A stretch of DNA of 64,000 nt from Sandaracinus amylolyticus (lineage in GTDB: Bacteria > Myxococcota_A > Polyangia > Polyangiales > Sandaracinaceae): the NCBI RefSeq assembly GCF_021631985.1, contig NZ_CP070225.1, positions 124,001 through 188,000 of the forward strand, given 5' to 3'. The translations under genes were made by a program, and so were the position numbers. The notes beneath the pieces were generated by a model, which saw only the letters and a list, made by a program, of their open reading frames with translations, searched no databases and was not told the origin of the DNA. Positions 46,855-55,456 of the stretch are shown in pieces (position 1 is the first letter of the stretch; each line of letters opens with the position of its first letter).

Positions 46855-48277
46855 CGACGTCGCCCCACGGGCGCGGTCGCGAGCGCGTCCACGTCACGTC
46901 GCTGCCCGGCGGGGCGAGCTCGTAGTCCCACTCGATCACGCGCACGAAGCGCGGCGCCACGCCGTCGAAGGGATCGCGCTCGAAGAGCGCGAGCACCGGG
47001 GCGCGTCGCTCGACCAGCGCGATCTGGAGCGCGCGCACCCAGGGCGCGCCTTCCGGCCCGGTGAGCGCGGCGAACCACGACATCCAGTCGAGCCGCGGCA
47101 TGTGCGTGAGCGTGATCGGCAGGCCCTCGGCGAGATCGTCGCCGGGCTTGTCGCGGAAGTCGTAGGCGACCCAGGTCTCGCCATCGAGGCTGCCTTCGAT
47201 CACGAGCTCGGGGCGCTCGGTCGTCATGTCGGCGAAGAGCCCGTACGAGCTGGTCGCCCAGAGGGCCTGGGTGCGCTCCATCAGCGTCGCGATCCCGTCG
47301 CGCACCGGCGCGCCGAGCGAGCTCGCGAATTGCGCGATCTGCAGCACGATCAGCAGCGACGCGATCGCGGAAGGGATGACGACCTGCCACGGTCGCACCG
47401 CCGCGACGCCGGGCGCCTTCCATCGCGCGGGGAGCACACGATCGAGCATCGCGTCGTCGGGCAAGGGCACGCAGAGCGCGATCGCGAGCAGGTTGAAGAA
47501 CCCGTAGTTGCCGGTGATCGCGATCATCCCCTGGAGCACCACGAAGCCGGCGAACGCGATCGCCCGCGCACGTCGTCCCGCGAGCACGAAGAAGGGCAGC
47601 GCGAGCTCGATCACGAACGTCAGGATCGCGCCGAGCGTGTGCGTCCATCGCGGCCCGGCGTGCATCCACGGCGAGAGCGGGTTCGGCAGCGGCTGTGTCT
47701 CGTAGTGGTACGAGAGCGCGCTCAGGTCGCGCCACACCTCGTCGCCGGCCCACTTCACGATCCCGCTCGCGAGCATCAGCCGCGCGACGAGCAGCCAGAT
47801 CGCCCAGCGCGCGACGTGCGGTGGCTCGCTCGCCCGCGCCGGGGTCGCGAGCACGGTGCGCCACGGCGAGACCAGCGCGGTGAGCCACAGCGTCTCGATC
47901 AGCAGCGTGTCCCACTGGAGCGGGAAGAACGGCGATCCGACGTGGACGATCGACACGTACCCGAGCGCCGCGATCACCGCGCTCGGGCCGGGGAGCACAC
48001 CGAGCGCGAGCATCAGCGACGCGAGCTCGCCGATCACGCAGAGCGCGCTCAGCGCGCCGTCGCCCGCGCCGGTCGAGAGCAGGAGCGAAGGGCGCGTCCA
48101 CCAGACCTCGTCGCCGAGCACGCTCTGCAAGCGCGCGAGGCGCGGGCCGAGCGGGAGGATGCCCTCTTCGCCGAAGAGCCCGTGGATCTGCGCGTGCGCC
48201 GAGACGAACGCGCCGAGCGACGCCGCGCCGACGAGGCGGGCGAAGAGCCACGTCGATCTCGCGTACGAGCTACGCAC
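46841..48277 (-). CDS. Lipase maturation factor family membrane protein
   Basis: A 478-residue polytopic membrane protein resembling the LMF1 (DUF1222) family, which in animals assists lipase folding; bacterial function is not established. About eight hydrophobic segments occupy residues 10-330. Conserved-type blocks include GSPFFPLQWDTLLIETLWL, LASGIVKW and YHYETQPLPNPLSPW, and a soluble C-terminal domain with EGSLDGETW follows. GTG 48277 overlaps the sirtuin gene stop by 8 bp, so it is the last gene of a TPR-sirtuin-LMF operon. Confidence 0.88.
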   Translation of the reverse strand: MRSSYARSTWLFARLVGAASLGAFVSAHAQIHGLFGEEGILPLGPRLARLQSVLGDEVWWTRPSLLLSTGAGDGALSALCVIGELASLMLALGVLPGPSAVIAALGYVSIVHVGSPFFPLQWDTLLIETLWLTALVSPWRTVLATPARASEPPHVARWAIWLLVARLMLASGIVKWAGDEVWRDLSALSYHYETQPLPNPLSPWMHAGPRWTHTLGAILTFVIELALPFFVLAGRRARAIAFAGFVVLQGMIAITGNYGFFNLLAIALCVPLPDDAMLDRVLPARWKAPGVAAVRPWQVVIPSAIASLLIVLQIAQFASSLGAPVRDGIATLMERTQALWATSSYGLFADMTTERPELVIEGSLDGETWVAYDFRDKPGDDLAEGLPITLTHMPRLDWMSWFAALTGPEGAPWVRALQIALVERRAPVLALFERDPFDGVAPRFVRVIEWDYELAPPGSDVTWTRSRPRPWGDVVRAR

Positions 48278-49103
48278 GTTCGATCAGCGCGCGCGTGATC
48301 GCCGGGACGTACTGCGTCGCGGTGCCGCGCAGCACGGCCGCGCTGGAGAGGCGCTCGGCGATCTGCGTGAACGGGCTCTCGTCCTGGTTCACCACGAGCA
48401 TCGGCACGCGCCGGTGCGCCGCGACGTTCACGATGTGGCTCGGCAGCGTCGTCGCGCCCGAGGTGCCGATCACCACGACGAGCGACGCCCGCCGCACCGC
48501 GTCCATCGAGCTCTCGAAGCGGAAGAGCGGCTCGTCGTAGCTCTCGTCGAACCAGAGCACGTGCGGGCGCGACCACCGTCCGCGCCCACAGCACTGCAGG
48601 AGCGCGCGCTCCGCGTCGTCGATGCGCCGCGTCTTCGGCCACTCGAGCGCGATGCCCGCGGGGATCTCGCGGATGCGCGGGTGCTCGTCCTCGCACCGCA
48701 GGTAGTCGATGTTGCCGTGGATCTGGAAGGTGCGCGCGAGCGTGTTGCCCGCGCGCAGGTGCAGCCCGTCGACGTTCTGGGTGACGAGCAGGAAGCGATC
48801 GCCGAGCGCGCGCTCGAGCTCGACCAGCGCGAGGTGTGCCGCGTTCGCGCTCGCGGCGCGACACACGCTGCGCCGATAGAGGTACCAGGCCCAGACCTCC
48901 TCGGGCATGCGCGTGAACGCGTCGTAGGTCGCGAGCTCCTCGGCGCGATAATTCTTCGAGCCGATCGTCCAGTAGCCCTCGGGGCCGCGGAACGTGGGGA
49001 TGCCGCTCTCCGCCGAGATCCCCGCGCCGGTGAGGAAGAGCAGCGGGCCCTCGCGCGAGAGCGCGTCGTCGAGCAGCGCGAGCACCTGCGGTTCGAGCGT
49101 CAT
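48270..49103 (-). CDS. Sir2-family NAD-dependent deacylase
   Basis: A sirtuin that removes acyl groups from lysine using NAD, 277 aa. Motifs: GAGISAESGIPTFRG near 26, TQNVDGLH near 109, catalytic His in QIHGN near 129, GTSGATTLPS and VNQDESP in the NAD site. The zinc ribbon is degenerate: LRC without a CxxC partner and a CC pair 50 residues later, so zinc binding is doubtful. It has no defence-type effector fusion. Middle gene of a three-gene operon; a TAGGAT hexamer ends 6 nt before its ATG, so it may also have its own leaderless promoter. Confidence 0.92.
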   Translation of the reverse strand: MTLEPQVLALLDDALSREGPLLFLTGAGISAESGIPTFRGPEGYWTIGSKNYRAEELATYDAFTRMPEEVWAWYLYRRSVCRAASANAAHLALVELERALGDRFLLVTQNVDGLHLRAGNTLARTFQIHGNIDYLRCEDEHPRIREIPAGIALEWPKTRRIDDAERALLQCCGRGRWSRPHVLWFDESYDEPLFRFESSMDAVRRASLVVVIGTSGATTLPSHIVNVAAHRRVPMLVVNQDESPFTQIAERLSSAAVLRGTATQYVPAITRALIERA

Positions 49104-49109
49104 GGGTCG

Positions 49110-49115
49110 ATCCTA
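49110..49115 (-). promoter_or_regulatory. -10-like hexamer TAGGAT before the sirtuin gene
   Basis: Ends 6 nt before the ATG at 49103 and overlaps the last codons of the upstream TPR gene. Confidence 0.35.
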
Positions 49116-50426
49116 CAGAAAGCGCGCGCTCGGGACCGGGCCGCCGAGGCGCTGGTGCCATCGCTGTCCGCTCGCGCGATGGAGGCCGAGCCGGTACGCC
49201 TCGGGCAGCGAGGCGAGGGCGCGCGCGATCGCGATCACCCGATCGCGCGACGTGACGCTCTCGTCCTCCGACTTCGTCGCGAGGATCTCCGCGGCGAGCG
49301 CGTCGTCGCTGCGCGGATCGGGTGAGGCGCGCGTGATCTGCTGGGTCGCGGGATCGACCTCCATCGCGCCGCCGGTCCACGGGTGCGTGATCGACTGGTA
49401 GAGGATCGTCGTCACGTCGGGCGCGTACGCGAGGGGCTCGGTCCAGCACGAAGCGTGGGCGAAGAGCCGCTGTCCCGGCGCGTGCATGTGCATCGCGCGG
49501 AGGAACGTCGAGTCCTCGATCGCCTCGAGCGACCACACGACCACCAGCCCCTCGCCGCGCTCGACGCCGGCGCTCCAGTCGATGCACGGCACGCCGAGCC
49601 GCGTCGCGGTGGCGCGCGCGAGGATGCGGCTCGCACGATCGGGCGCCGCGATCACGCGCGAGGGGCGCTCGATCACGGTCACGAGCCGCTCGATGCCTTC
49701 GCGCATCAGCGGGGGCGAGTCCTGCACGAACGCGTAGCGGCCGCGCATCGGGTGATCGTGGCCGTGCGGCGACTCGTGCAGCAGCAGCGATCCCGAGAGC
49801 ACCGCGTGCCACGCGGTGAGCGAACGATCGTCGAGCGTGATCTCCGCCGCGATCAGCGCGCCCGCACGCGCGAGCATCCCTTCCAGCGCGCGACGCATGA
49901 ACACGATGCGCTCGTCGTCGAGACCTGCGAGCAGCGCCACGCGCTCCCGCGGCACCTCGAGCTCGCCGCTCATGATCCAGTGGAACCCGCTCAGGTACGC
50001 GCAGAACGGGTCGCGCTCCGGCGTGCCCGATGCGTCGAGCAGCAGCGCGGCCTCGCCGCTCCGCATCAACCGCTCGAGCGCGGTCGCGAGCTCCGACACG
50101 ATCGCGGACTGTCCGGGCGCGAGGCGGTTCGCGCGCGCGAGCATCGTCGCCGCGAGATCGAACTGGCTCTGCTCGTAGAGCCCGTAGCCCGCGTCGTAGA
50201 GCGCGCGCACGTCGTCGGGCTCGCGTGCGATCTTCGCGATCGTCTCCGCGAGCGGCCCCGCGCCGAAGCGTCGCGAGAGCTCCGCGAGCAGGGTCGCCGC
50301 GCGCGCGAAGAGCGCGCGATCGTCGAGCCCGGTCGCTGGGTATCCCGCCACCGCGCGCAGCGCTCGATACGCGCCCTGTACGTCGTTCGCCGCGAGCTGC
50401 CGCTCCGCCTCTTCGAGCTCGTTCAT
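49113..50426 (-). CDS. TPR-containing hypothetical protein
   Basis: A 437-residue cytosolic protein with TPR-like helical pairs in the first ~130 residues (YDAGYGLYEQSQFDLAATML). A large domain of unknown function follows, with a His-rich segment (HESPHGHDHPMRG) that might bind metal. No family was recognised. ATG 50426 is preferred to the one 12 nt upstream. It leads the operon with the sirtuin (9-bp gap) and LMF genes. It is divergent from the TSP3 protein gene with 59 bp between starts. Confidence 0.65.
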   Translation of the reverse strand: MNELEEAERQLAANDVQGAYRALRAVAGYPATGLDDRALFARAATLLAELSRRFGAGPLAETIAKIAREPDDVRALYDAGYGLYEQSQFDLAATMLARANRLAPGQSAIVSELATALERLMRSGEAALLLDASGTPERDPFCAYLSGFHWIMSGELEVPRERVALLAGLDDERIVFMRRALEGMLARAGALIAAEITLDDRSLTAWHAVLSGSLLLHESPHGHDHPMRGRYAFVQDSPPLMREGIERLVTVIERPSRVIAAPDRASRILARATATRLGVPCIDWSAGVERGEGLVVVWSLEAIEDSTFLRAMHMHAPGQRLFAHASCWTEPLAYAPDVTTILYQSITHPWTGGAMEVDPATQQITRASPDPRSDDALAAEILATKSEDESVTSRDRVIAIARALASLPEAYRLGLHRASGQRWHQRLGGPVPSARFL

Positions 50427-50470
50427 GGCGCGCAGCATCGCACGCTGAACACGGCGCGCGCCCGAGCGTC

Positions 50471-50476
50471 TATGCT
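50471..50476 (+). promoter_or_regulatory. -10-like hexamer TATGCT
   Basis: Ends 9 nt before the ATG at 50486. Confidence 0.45.
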
Positions 50477-50485
50477 CGCGTCACG

Positions 50486-52312
50486 ATGCGGGCCCGCTTC
50501 GTCTCTTCCTTCGCAGTCGTGTGTCTGCTGCTCGCGCCCTCGCTCGCGCGAGCGCAGCGCAACCTCGACGTGGAGCGCTTCGCGCCCGCGCCCGACGGCG
50601 ACGGCTTCCTCACGATCCCCGGCACACGCACGCCCGGCCCGTGGCGATGGAACGTCGCGCTGTGGCTCGGCTACGCGCACGAGCCGCTCACGGTGCGCCT
50701 CGCCGACGGATCGAGCGTGCCCGCGGTCGAGAACCGCTTCGGCGGCGATCTGCTCTTCCAGCTCGGCATCCTCGGCCGCTTCGCGGTGGTGATCGACGCG
50801 CCGATCGTGCTCTACCAGGACGGCGAGCCGCAGGTGATCGACATGCGCGGCCCACTGCAGACCGTCGCGCTCCGCGATCCCCGCATCGCAGTGCGCGCGC
50901 GCCTGCTCGGCGAGGACGCGACCGAGGAGCGCGAGCGCCACGAGGGCGAGGGCCTCGCGATCCAGATCGCGACCACGGTGCCGATCGGCCACGAGGACAC
51001 CTACGCGGGCGAAGGCAATCCGCAGCTCGACGGCGCGCTGCTCGCGGACTTCCACCTGCTCGATCTCGGCGTCGGCGGCATCGTCGGCGTGCGCCATCGC
51101 TTCGCCGAGCCGACGATCCTCGGGGTCCCCTTCCGCAACGAGCTCTACTTCGGGCTCGGCCTGCAGGTGCCCGCGTTCTTCGTCGAGGATCTCTTCGCGC
51201 TCGCGGAGGTGAACGTCGCGACCGATCTCGAGAATCCGTTCGGCGACGAGGCGAGCACCTACGTCGAGTGGCTGCTCGGTGTGCGCGGCCGTCCGGTGCG
51301 CGACCTCGAGCTCTCGCTCGCGGGCGGCACCGGGCTCACCGGCGGCGTCGGCACCACGGCGTTCCGCGTCGTCGCCGGCGTGTCGTGGGCCCCGCGCTTC
51401 CACGATCGCGATCACGATCAGATCGGCGACGACGACGACGAGTGCCCGACGTTGCCCGAGGACCTCGACGAGCACCTCGACGAGGACGGCTGCCCCGAGC
51501 CCGACAACGACGGCGATCTGGTGCCCGATCTCGACGATCGCTGTCCGAACGAGGCCGCGGACTTCGGCAGCGACAACGACGACGACGGCTGCAACGATCC
51601 GCAGCTCGATCAGGACGGCGACGGGGTGCTCGACGCGAGCGACACCTGCCCCGCGATGGCGGAGGACGCCGACGGCCACGACGACGGCGACGGCTGCCCC
51701 GACCTCGACGACGACGGCGACGAGGTGCCCGACGATCGCGACGCGTGCCGCGCCGAGCCCGAGGATCGCGACGGCGCGAGCGACGACGACGGCTGCCCCG
51801 ATCTCGACGACGACGGCGACGGGATCCCGCAGGGCGAGGATCGCTGCGAGGGCGCGGCCGAGGATCGCGACGGAGTCGACGACGCCGATGGCTGCCCCGA
51901 CGTCGACGACGATCGCGACGGCGTGCTCGACGCGAGCGACACCTGTCGCGATCGCGCCGAGGACGTCGACGGGCGCGCCGACGACGACGGCTGCCCGGAG
52001 CCCGGCGGTCGCGCGGCATGGCGCGTCGAGGGCACGGCGGGCACCGCCGATCGTGTGATCACCGGCAGCGCCCCGCGCTTCGCGGCGGACGGAACGATCG
52101 CGCCCGGATCGAGCGCGGCGATCGATCAGCTCGCGCGTCTGGTGATCGCGTCGTGGGGCACCCGCGCACGCGTCGCGATCGGGGGTGCCGCGGACGAGGC
52201 CCGCGTGGCGGGGCTGCGTGCGGCGCTGATCGCCCGCGGTGTGAGCGAAGGTGCGATCGACGTCGTGGCGGATCCCTCCGTGCGCGGCCTGCGCGTGACC
52301 TTCACGCCGTGA
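50486..52312 (+). CDS. Outer-membrane-type protein with TSP3 repeats
   Basis: A 608-residue exported protein of the layout often annotated OmpA-like in myxobacteria: Sec signal (ending LARAQ), an N-terminal ~280-residue beta-barrel-like region, then ~190 residues of Asp-rich calcium-binding thrombospondin type 3 repeats (DHDQIGDDDDECPTLPED; PDNDGDLVPDLDDRCP; DQDGDGVLDASDTCP, about eight units). The C-terminal ~90 residues have a short helix-strand pattern like the end of an OmpA C-domain (ARVAIGGAADEARVAGLRAA), but the classic peptidoglycan-binding NxxLSxxRA motif is not clear. Likely a calcium-stiffened envelope protein. Confidence 0.85.
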   Translation: MRARFVSSFAVVCLLLAPSLARAQRNLDVERFAPAPDGDGFLTIPGTRTPGPWRWNVALWLGYAHEPLTVRLADGSSVPAVENRFGGDLLFQLGILGRFAVVIDAPIVLYQDGEPQVIDMRGPLQTVALRDPRIAVRARLLGEDATEERERHEGEGLAIQIATTVPIGHEDTYAGEGNPQLDGALLADFHLLDLGVGGIVGVRHRFAEPTILGVPFRNELYFGLGLQVPAFFVEDLFALAEVNVATDLENPFGDEASTYVEWLLGVRGRPVRDLELSLAGGTGLTGGVGTTAFRVVAGVSWAPRFHDRDHDQIGDDDDECPTLPEDLDEHLDEDGCPEPDNDGDLVPDLDDRCPNEAADFGSDNDDDGCNDPQLDQDGDGVLDASDTCPAMAEDADGHDDGDGCPDLDDDGDEVPDDRDACRAEPEDRDGASDDDGCPDLDDDGDGIPQGEDRCEGAAEDRDGVDDADGCPDVDDDRDGVLDASDTCRDRAEDVDGRADDDGCPEPGGRAAWRVEGTAGTADRVITGSAPRFAADGTIAPGSSAAIDQLARLVIASWGTRARVAIGGAADEARVAGLRAALIARGVSEGAIDVVADPSVRGLRVTFTP

Positions 52313-52434
52313 TTGCGCGGACATGCATGGCGATACGGAGCGCACGATCGTCGGCGTCGACGTGGGAGCGTGGCGCACCGTTTTCGGTCCGAGCCGTTGA
52401 CGACGACGATCGCGGGAGAGACGCTTCATCGTCG

Positions 52435-53370
52435 ATGGCGGTCCGGCTTCCGTCCCTCGCGCGGACGACCCGAGGCGTCCTCCTCGCAGCGCTCGCAGCG
52501 ATCTTCGTCGCGGCGATCGCGATCGCGCCGCTGCGCGCGCAGGATCGGACGACGGTGCTCCGCGTGCTCCGTGAGAGCCGCGACTTCCGCGCGCGCGTGC
52601 GTGCCGCGATGGCGCTCGGCGCGAGCGCGGATCCCGCGATGGCGGGGCCCCTCGCAGGGGCGCTCTCCGATGCATCGCCCGCGGTGCGCGCGGCCGCGGC
52701 GGAGGCGCTCGGTCGGCTCGGCAACCCGGACGCGCTGCCCTCGCTGCGCAGCGCGCTCGTCGATCGCGAGCGCGAGGTGCGCGACGCGGCGGGCCGTGCG
52801 ATCCGCGCGATCGGCGGATCGTCGTCGAGCGCGTCGTCGTCGACCACGCCGCCGCCCGCGCACGATCCGCTGCGCATGCCCTCGGTCGAGGTGGTGCCGC
52901 GGGAGCGCGACGTCGACTGGGGATCGGTGCGCTACGTGGTCGTGCTCGGCGACATGCAGAACCGCAGCGGCTTCACCCACGAGCGGCTGCAGTCGATGCT
53001 CTCGTCGGAGGTGCACCGTCACCTCCTCGTGCTCCGCGGCGTGGCGGCGCTGGACGCGGTGTCGCCCGACGCCGATCGCGAGATCGCGCGCCGGCGCCTT
53101 CCGCGCATGCGCCTCGAGGGATCGATCACACGCGTGCAGCGCCAGGCGCACGGGCGCGATCTGCAGGTGCGCTGCGAGGTCGCGTTGATGCTGATGGACG
53201 AGCCGGGGCGCAGCATCCGTGCGGCGCTCAACGGCGCGGCGACCGGGATGGAGCGGGCGTCGGCGTCGCGGGCGCAGCAGGAGGCGCGGCTCGCGGAGCA
53301 GGCGCTGCAGGGTGCGGTGCGCAGCGCGATGAGCGGCGCGGCGCGCGCGATCACCGCCAGCGTGAGGTGA
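52435..53370 (+). CDS. Exported HEAT-repeat protein
   Basis: A 311-residue protein with an N-terminal signal or anchor (about 10-35, ending LRAQ). Two to three HEAT repeats follow (RDFRARVRAAMALGASADPA; SDASPAVRAAAAEALGRLG; DREREVRDAAGRAIRAIGG). After a Ser-rich linker comes a domain of unknown function (VRYVVVLGDMQNRSGFTHER...), which resembles conserved C-terminal domains of myxobacterial HEAT proteins. ATG 52435 is supported by GGGAGAG ~15 nt upstream. Its stop overlaps the GTG of a repetitive small reading frame (GTGA). Confidence 0.75.
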   Translation: MAVRLPSLARTTRGVLLAALAAIFVAAIAIAPLRAQDRTTVLRVLRESRDFRARVRAAMALGASADPAMAGPLAGALSDASPAVRAAAAEALGRLGNPDALPSLRSALVDREREVRDAAGRAIRAIGGSSSSASSSTTPPPAHDPLRMPSVEVVPRERDVDWGSVRYVVVLGDMQNRSGFTHERLQSMLSSEVHRHLLVLRGVAALDAVSPDADREIARRRLPRMRLEGSITRVQRQAHGRDLQVRCEVALMLMDEPGRSIRAALNGAATGMERASASRAQQEARLAEQALQGAVRSAMSGAARAITASVR

Positions 53371-53567
53371 CGAAGTCGCACGGCGCCCCAGGGCAGTTGC
53401 CGGGCACCCGACGGCGGTTGCCGGGCATTGGACGGCGGTTGCCGGGCACCGGACGGCGGTTACACGGCACCGGACGGCGGTTACACGGCACCGGACGGCG
53501 GTCACACGGCGCCCGACGGCGGTCACACGGCGTCCGACGCTGGTTGCACGGCGCCGGGTCGCGCTAG
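53367..53567 (+). CDS. Possible 66-residue heptapeptide-repeat protein
   Basis: A reading frame that starts at a GTG overlapping the HEAT gene's stop (GTGA) and runs through nine 21-bp repeats. It encodes Arg-Arg-Leu-(Pro/His)-Gly-Thr-Gly-type heptads and ends at a TAG. Because 21 is a multiple of three, any such repeat stays open in some frames, so this may be only a noncoding VNTR. The overlap start and lack of stop are the only support. Confidence 0.3.
   Translation: MTKSHGAPGQLPGTRRRLPGIGRRLPGTGRRLHGTGRRLHGTGRRSHGARRRSHGVRRWLHGAGSR
53375..53563 (+). repeat. 21-bp tandem repeat array
   Basis: Nine imperfect copies of a 21-bp unit (consensus GTTGCACGGCACCGGACGGCG) start every 21 bp from 53375. 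The copies grade from TTGCCGGG through TTACACGG to TCACACGG types, which looks like stepwise duplication. Not a CRISPR: no spacers. Confidence 0.9.
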
Positions 53568-53570
53568 ATT
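53565..53570 (+). promoter_or_regulatory. -10-like hexamer TAGATT
   Basis: Ends 8 nt before the GTG at 53579; a TTGCAC 15 bp upstream, inside the last 21-bp repeat, could serve as -35. The repeat array may thus influence the promoter. Confidence 0.45.
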
Positions 53571-53578
53571 CCGCCGCC

Positions 53579-54211
53579 GTGCGCCGCCTCCTCTTCCTCT
53601 TCGCCCTCGCGCTCCTCCCCTCGATCGCCTCGTGCACGCCGCAGGGCGATCCCGGCATCGGCGCGGAGGGCCTCACCGACGACTTCGAGCGCGAGGAGCT
53701 CGGCGAGCTCTGGCACAACACCGGGGCGAGCTGGCGGATCGTCGACGGGCAGCTGAACATCCGCAACGCGCGCAACCGCCCGCTCTGGCTGCGCCGCACG
53801 CTCCCGCGCGACGTGCGCATCGAATTCGACGTGCGCAGCGAGAGCCCCGACGGCGACATCAAGGTCGAGATCTTCGGCGACGGCAGCTCGCGCGCGACGA
53901 CCGAGAGCTACACCGCGACGAGCTACGTCGTGATCTTCGGCGGCTGGAGCAACAGCATGAACGTGCTCGCGCGCATGGACGAGCACGGCGCCGATCGTGT
54001 CGTGGGCGCGCGCCGTCGCGTCGAGCCGGGCCGCACCTATCGCATGCGCATCGAGCGTCGGGGCTCGCGCATCACCGCGTGGGTCGACGACGAAGAGCTG
54101 GTCTCGATGGACGATCCGCGCCCGCTCGAGGGCCCGGGCCACGATCACTTCGCGTTCAACAACTGGCAGGTCGAGCTCTGGTTCGACAACCTGCGGATCA
54201 CCCCGCTCTGA
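53579..54211 (+). CDS. Lipoprotein with LamG/DUF1080-like jelly-roll domain
   Basis: A 210-residue lipoprotein (signal MRRLLFLFALALLP, lipobox SIASC). The mature domain looks like a concanavalin-type beta-sandwich: DDFEREELGELWHNTG at the start, then GQLNIRNARNRPLWLRR, IEFDVRSES, YRMRIERRGSRITAWVDDEE and NNWQVELWFDNLRITPL at the end, the typical layout of 3-keto-disaccharide hydrolase-like/LamG modules. Probably binds or trims carbohydrate at the cell surface. GTG 53579 has a leaderless-type -10 8 nt upstream. Confidence 0.8.
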   Translation: MRRLLFLFALALLPSIASCTPQGDPGIGAEGLTDDFEREELGELWHNTGASWRIVDGQLNIRNARNRPLWLRRTLPRDVRIEFDVRSESPDGDIKVEIFGDGSSRATTESYTATSYVVIFGGWSNSMNVLARMDEHGADRVVGARRRVEPGRTYRMRIERRGSRITAWVDDEELVSMDDPRPLEGPGHDHFAFNNWQVELWFDNLRITPL

Positions 54212-54396
54212 GCTCCCGGGGGAGGCTGCGCGCCTCCCCTCTCGACCCCTCGAGCTGCGCGCGGGTCCCCACCCGCTTGCGATGTGTGCGGCGTCGCCGC
54301 GCGTGCACGTTCCAGCGCTGTCGGATCCGCGACAAAGCCCCGCGATCCATCTCCCGCGCCTGCCCTCGTCCGCGATACAGTGAACCCGCTGTACCG

Positions 54397-55449
54397 ATGA
54401 GCCCCGGGGAGTACGAGCAGCTCTTGCACGATGCCGAGGTCCGTCTCGCGCGTCTGAAGTCGCTCTACGAGCAGTACTTCCAGGGCATCGAGAAGCTCGA
54501 GCCGGCGATCCCGCGCAAGGAGCTCGAGCGCGTGCTCGACATCCTGCGCAAGAACCAGCCGCGCAACACCGCGCTGCGGTTCCGCACCCAGATGCTGATC
54601 GCGAAGTACGGCACGTACGTGACGTACTGGCAGCGCATCGCGCGACAGATCGAGGAGGGCACCTACCGTCGCGACGTCGTGCGCGCGCAGCAGCGACGCC
54701 AGCGCGACGAGGCACGCAAGCGACGCGCGAAGGACGACGACGAGGCCGAGACGCCCGGTGCGTGGGAGCTCGACGTCGACGTCGACGAGGTCGAGGACCT
54801 CAAGAATTTCTCGTTCGACGACAGCGACGTCGACGCGATCCTCGGGGCGCTCGGTCCCGCGACGCGCGAGCCCAGCGTGCCGCCGCCCGCGCCGCGTCGC
54901 CTCTCGCCGTTCGGCTCGAGCATCCCGCCGCGCCCGAGCCCCGCCGCGAGCGATGCGCTGCGTCCGGCGCCGCTCCCCGCGTCCGCGCCGCTCCCCGCGC
55001 CGGCGCCCGCGATCACGCCGAAGCCTGCGACCGCGACGTTCGCGAAGCCGGTGAGCGCGACCTTCGGCAAGCCCGGCACCGCGACGTTCGCGAAGCCCGC
55101 CGCCGCGCCCAGCGCGAGCGCGCCGACGCCTCCCACGCCGCCCGGCTCCGCGCCCCGCGCGATCCCCCAGCCCCCGCCGCGTCCTCCCGTTGCTGCGGCG
55201 CGCCCTCCGGTCGTGCCCCCGCCTCCGCGCGACGGCCTCGACGACGCGAACATGCGCCGCCTCTACGATCGCTACGTGGAAGCGCGCCGCCGCAACAACG
55301 AGCGCGTCGACAACGTGCGGTACGAGACGCTCGCGCAGAGCGTGGAGCAGATGCTCCCGAAGCTCCGCGAGAAGCACGGTGATCGGAAGATCGACTTCGA
55401 CATCGTCGTGCAGAACGGCAAGGTCGGGCTCAAGCCGAAGGTCGGGTGA
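54397..55449 (+). CDS. MXAN_5187-like protein
   Basis: A 350-residue cytosolic protein of a myxobacterial family. The N-terminal ~110 residues are helical with coiled-coil character (LLHDAEVRLARLKSLYEQYF). The middle (about 165-280) is a Pro/Ala linker with repeats of ATFAKP type. The C-terminal ~70 residues match my memory of the MXAN_5187 C-terminal domain (MRRLYDRYVEARRRNNE, ending KIDFDIVVQNGKVGLKPK). Its function is not known. ATG 54397 is preceded by a TACAGT hexamer 15 nt upstream. It is 7 bp ahead of the GH5 lipoprotein gene, so likely co-transcribed with it. Confidence 0.78.
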   Translation: MSPGEYEQLLHDAEVRLARLKSLYEQYFQGIEKLEPAIPRKELERVLDILRKNQPRNTALRFRTQMLIAKYGTYVTYWQRIARQIEEGTYRRDVVRAQQRRQRDEARKRRAKDDDEAETPGAWELDVDVDEVEDLKNFSFDDSDVDAILGALGPATREPSVPPPAPRRLSPFGSSIPPRPSPAASDALRPAPLPASAPLPAPAPAITPKPATATFAKPVSATFGKPGTATFAKPAAAPSASAPTPPTPPGSAPRAIPQPPPRPPVAAARPPVVPPPPRDGLDDANMRRLYDRYVEARRRNNERVDNVRYETLAQSVEQMLPKLREKHGDRKIDFDIVVQNGKVGLKPKVG

Positions 55450-55456
55450 GATCGCG

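Noticed and set aside
48270-49103. Sirtuin as an anti-phage effector (for example Thoeris, DSR or SIR2-pAgo)
   Set aside because: Small single-domain deacylase with no defence partner genes; operon partners are a TPR protein and a lipase maturation factor.
53375-53563. Possible CRISPR array
   Set aside because: Units are contiguous with no spacers, imperfect, and 21 bp long; it is a plain tandem repeat.
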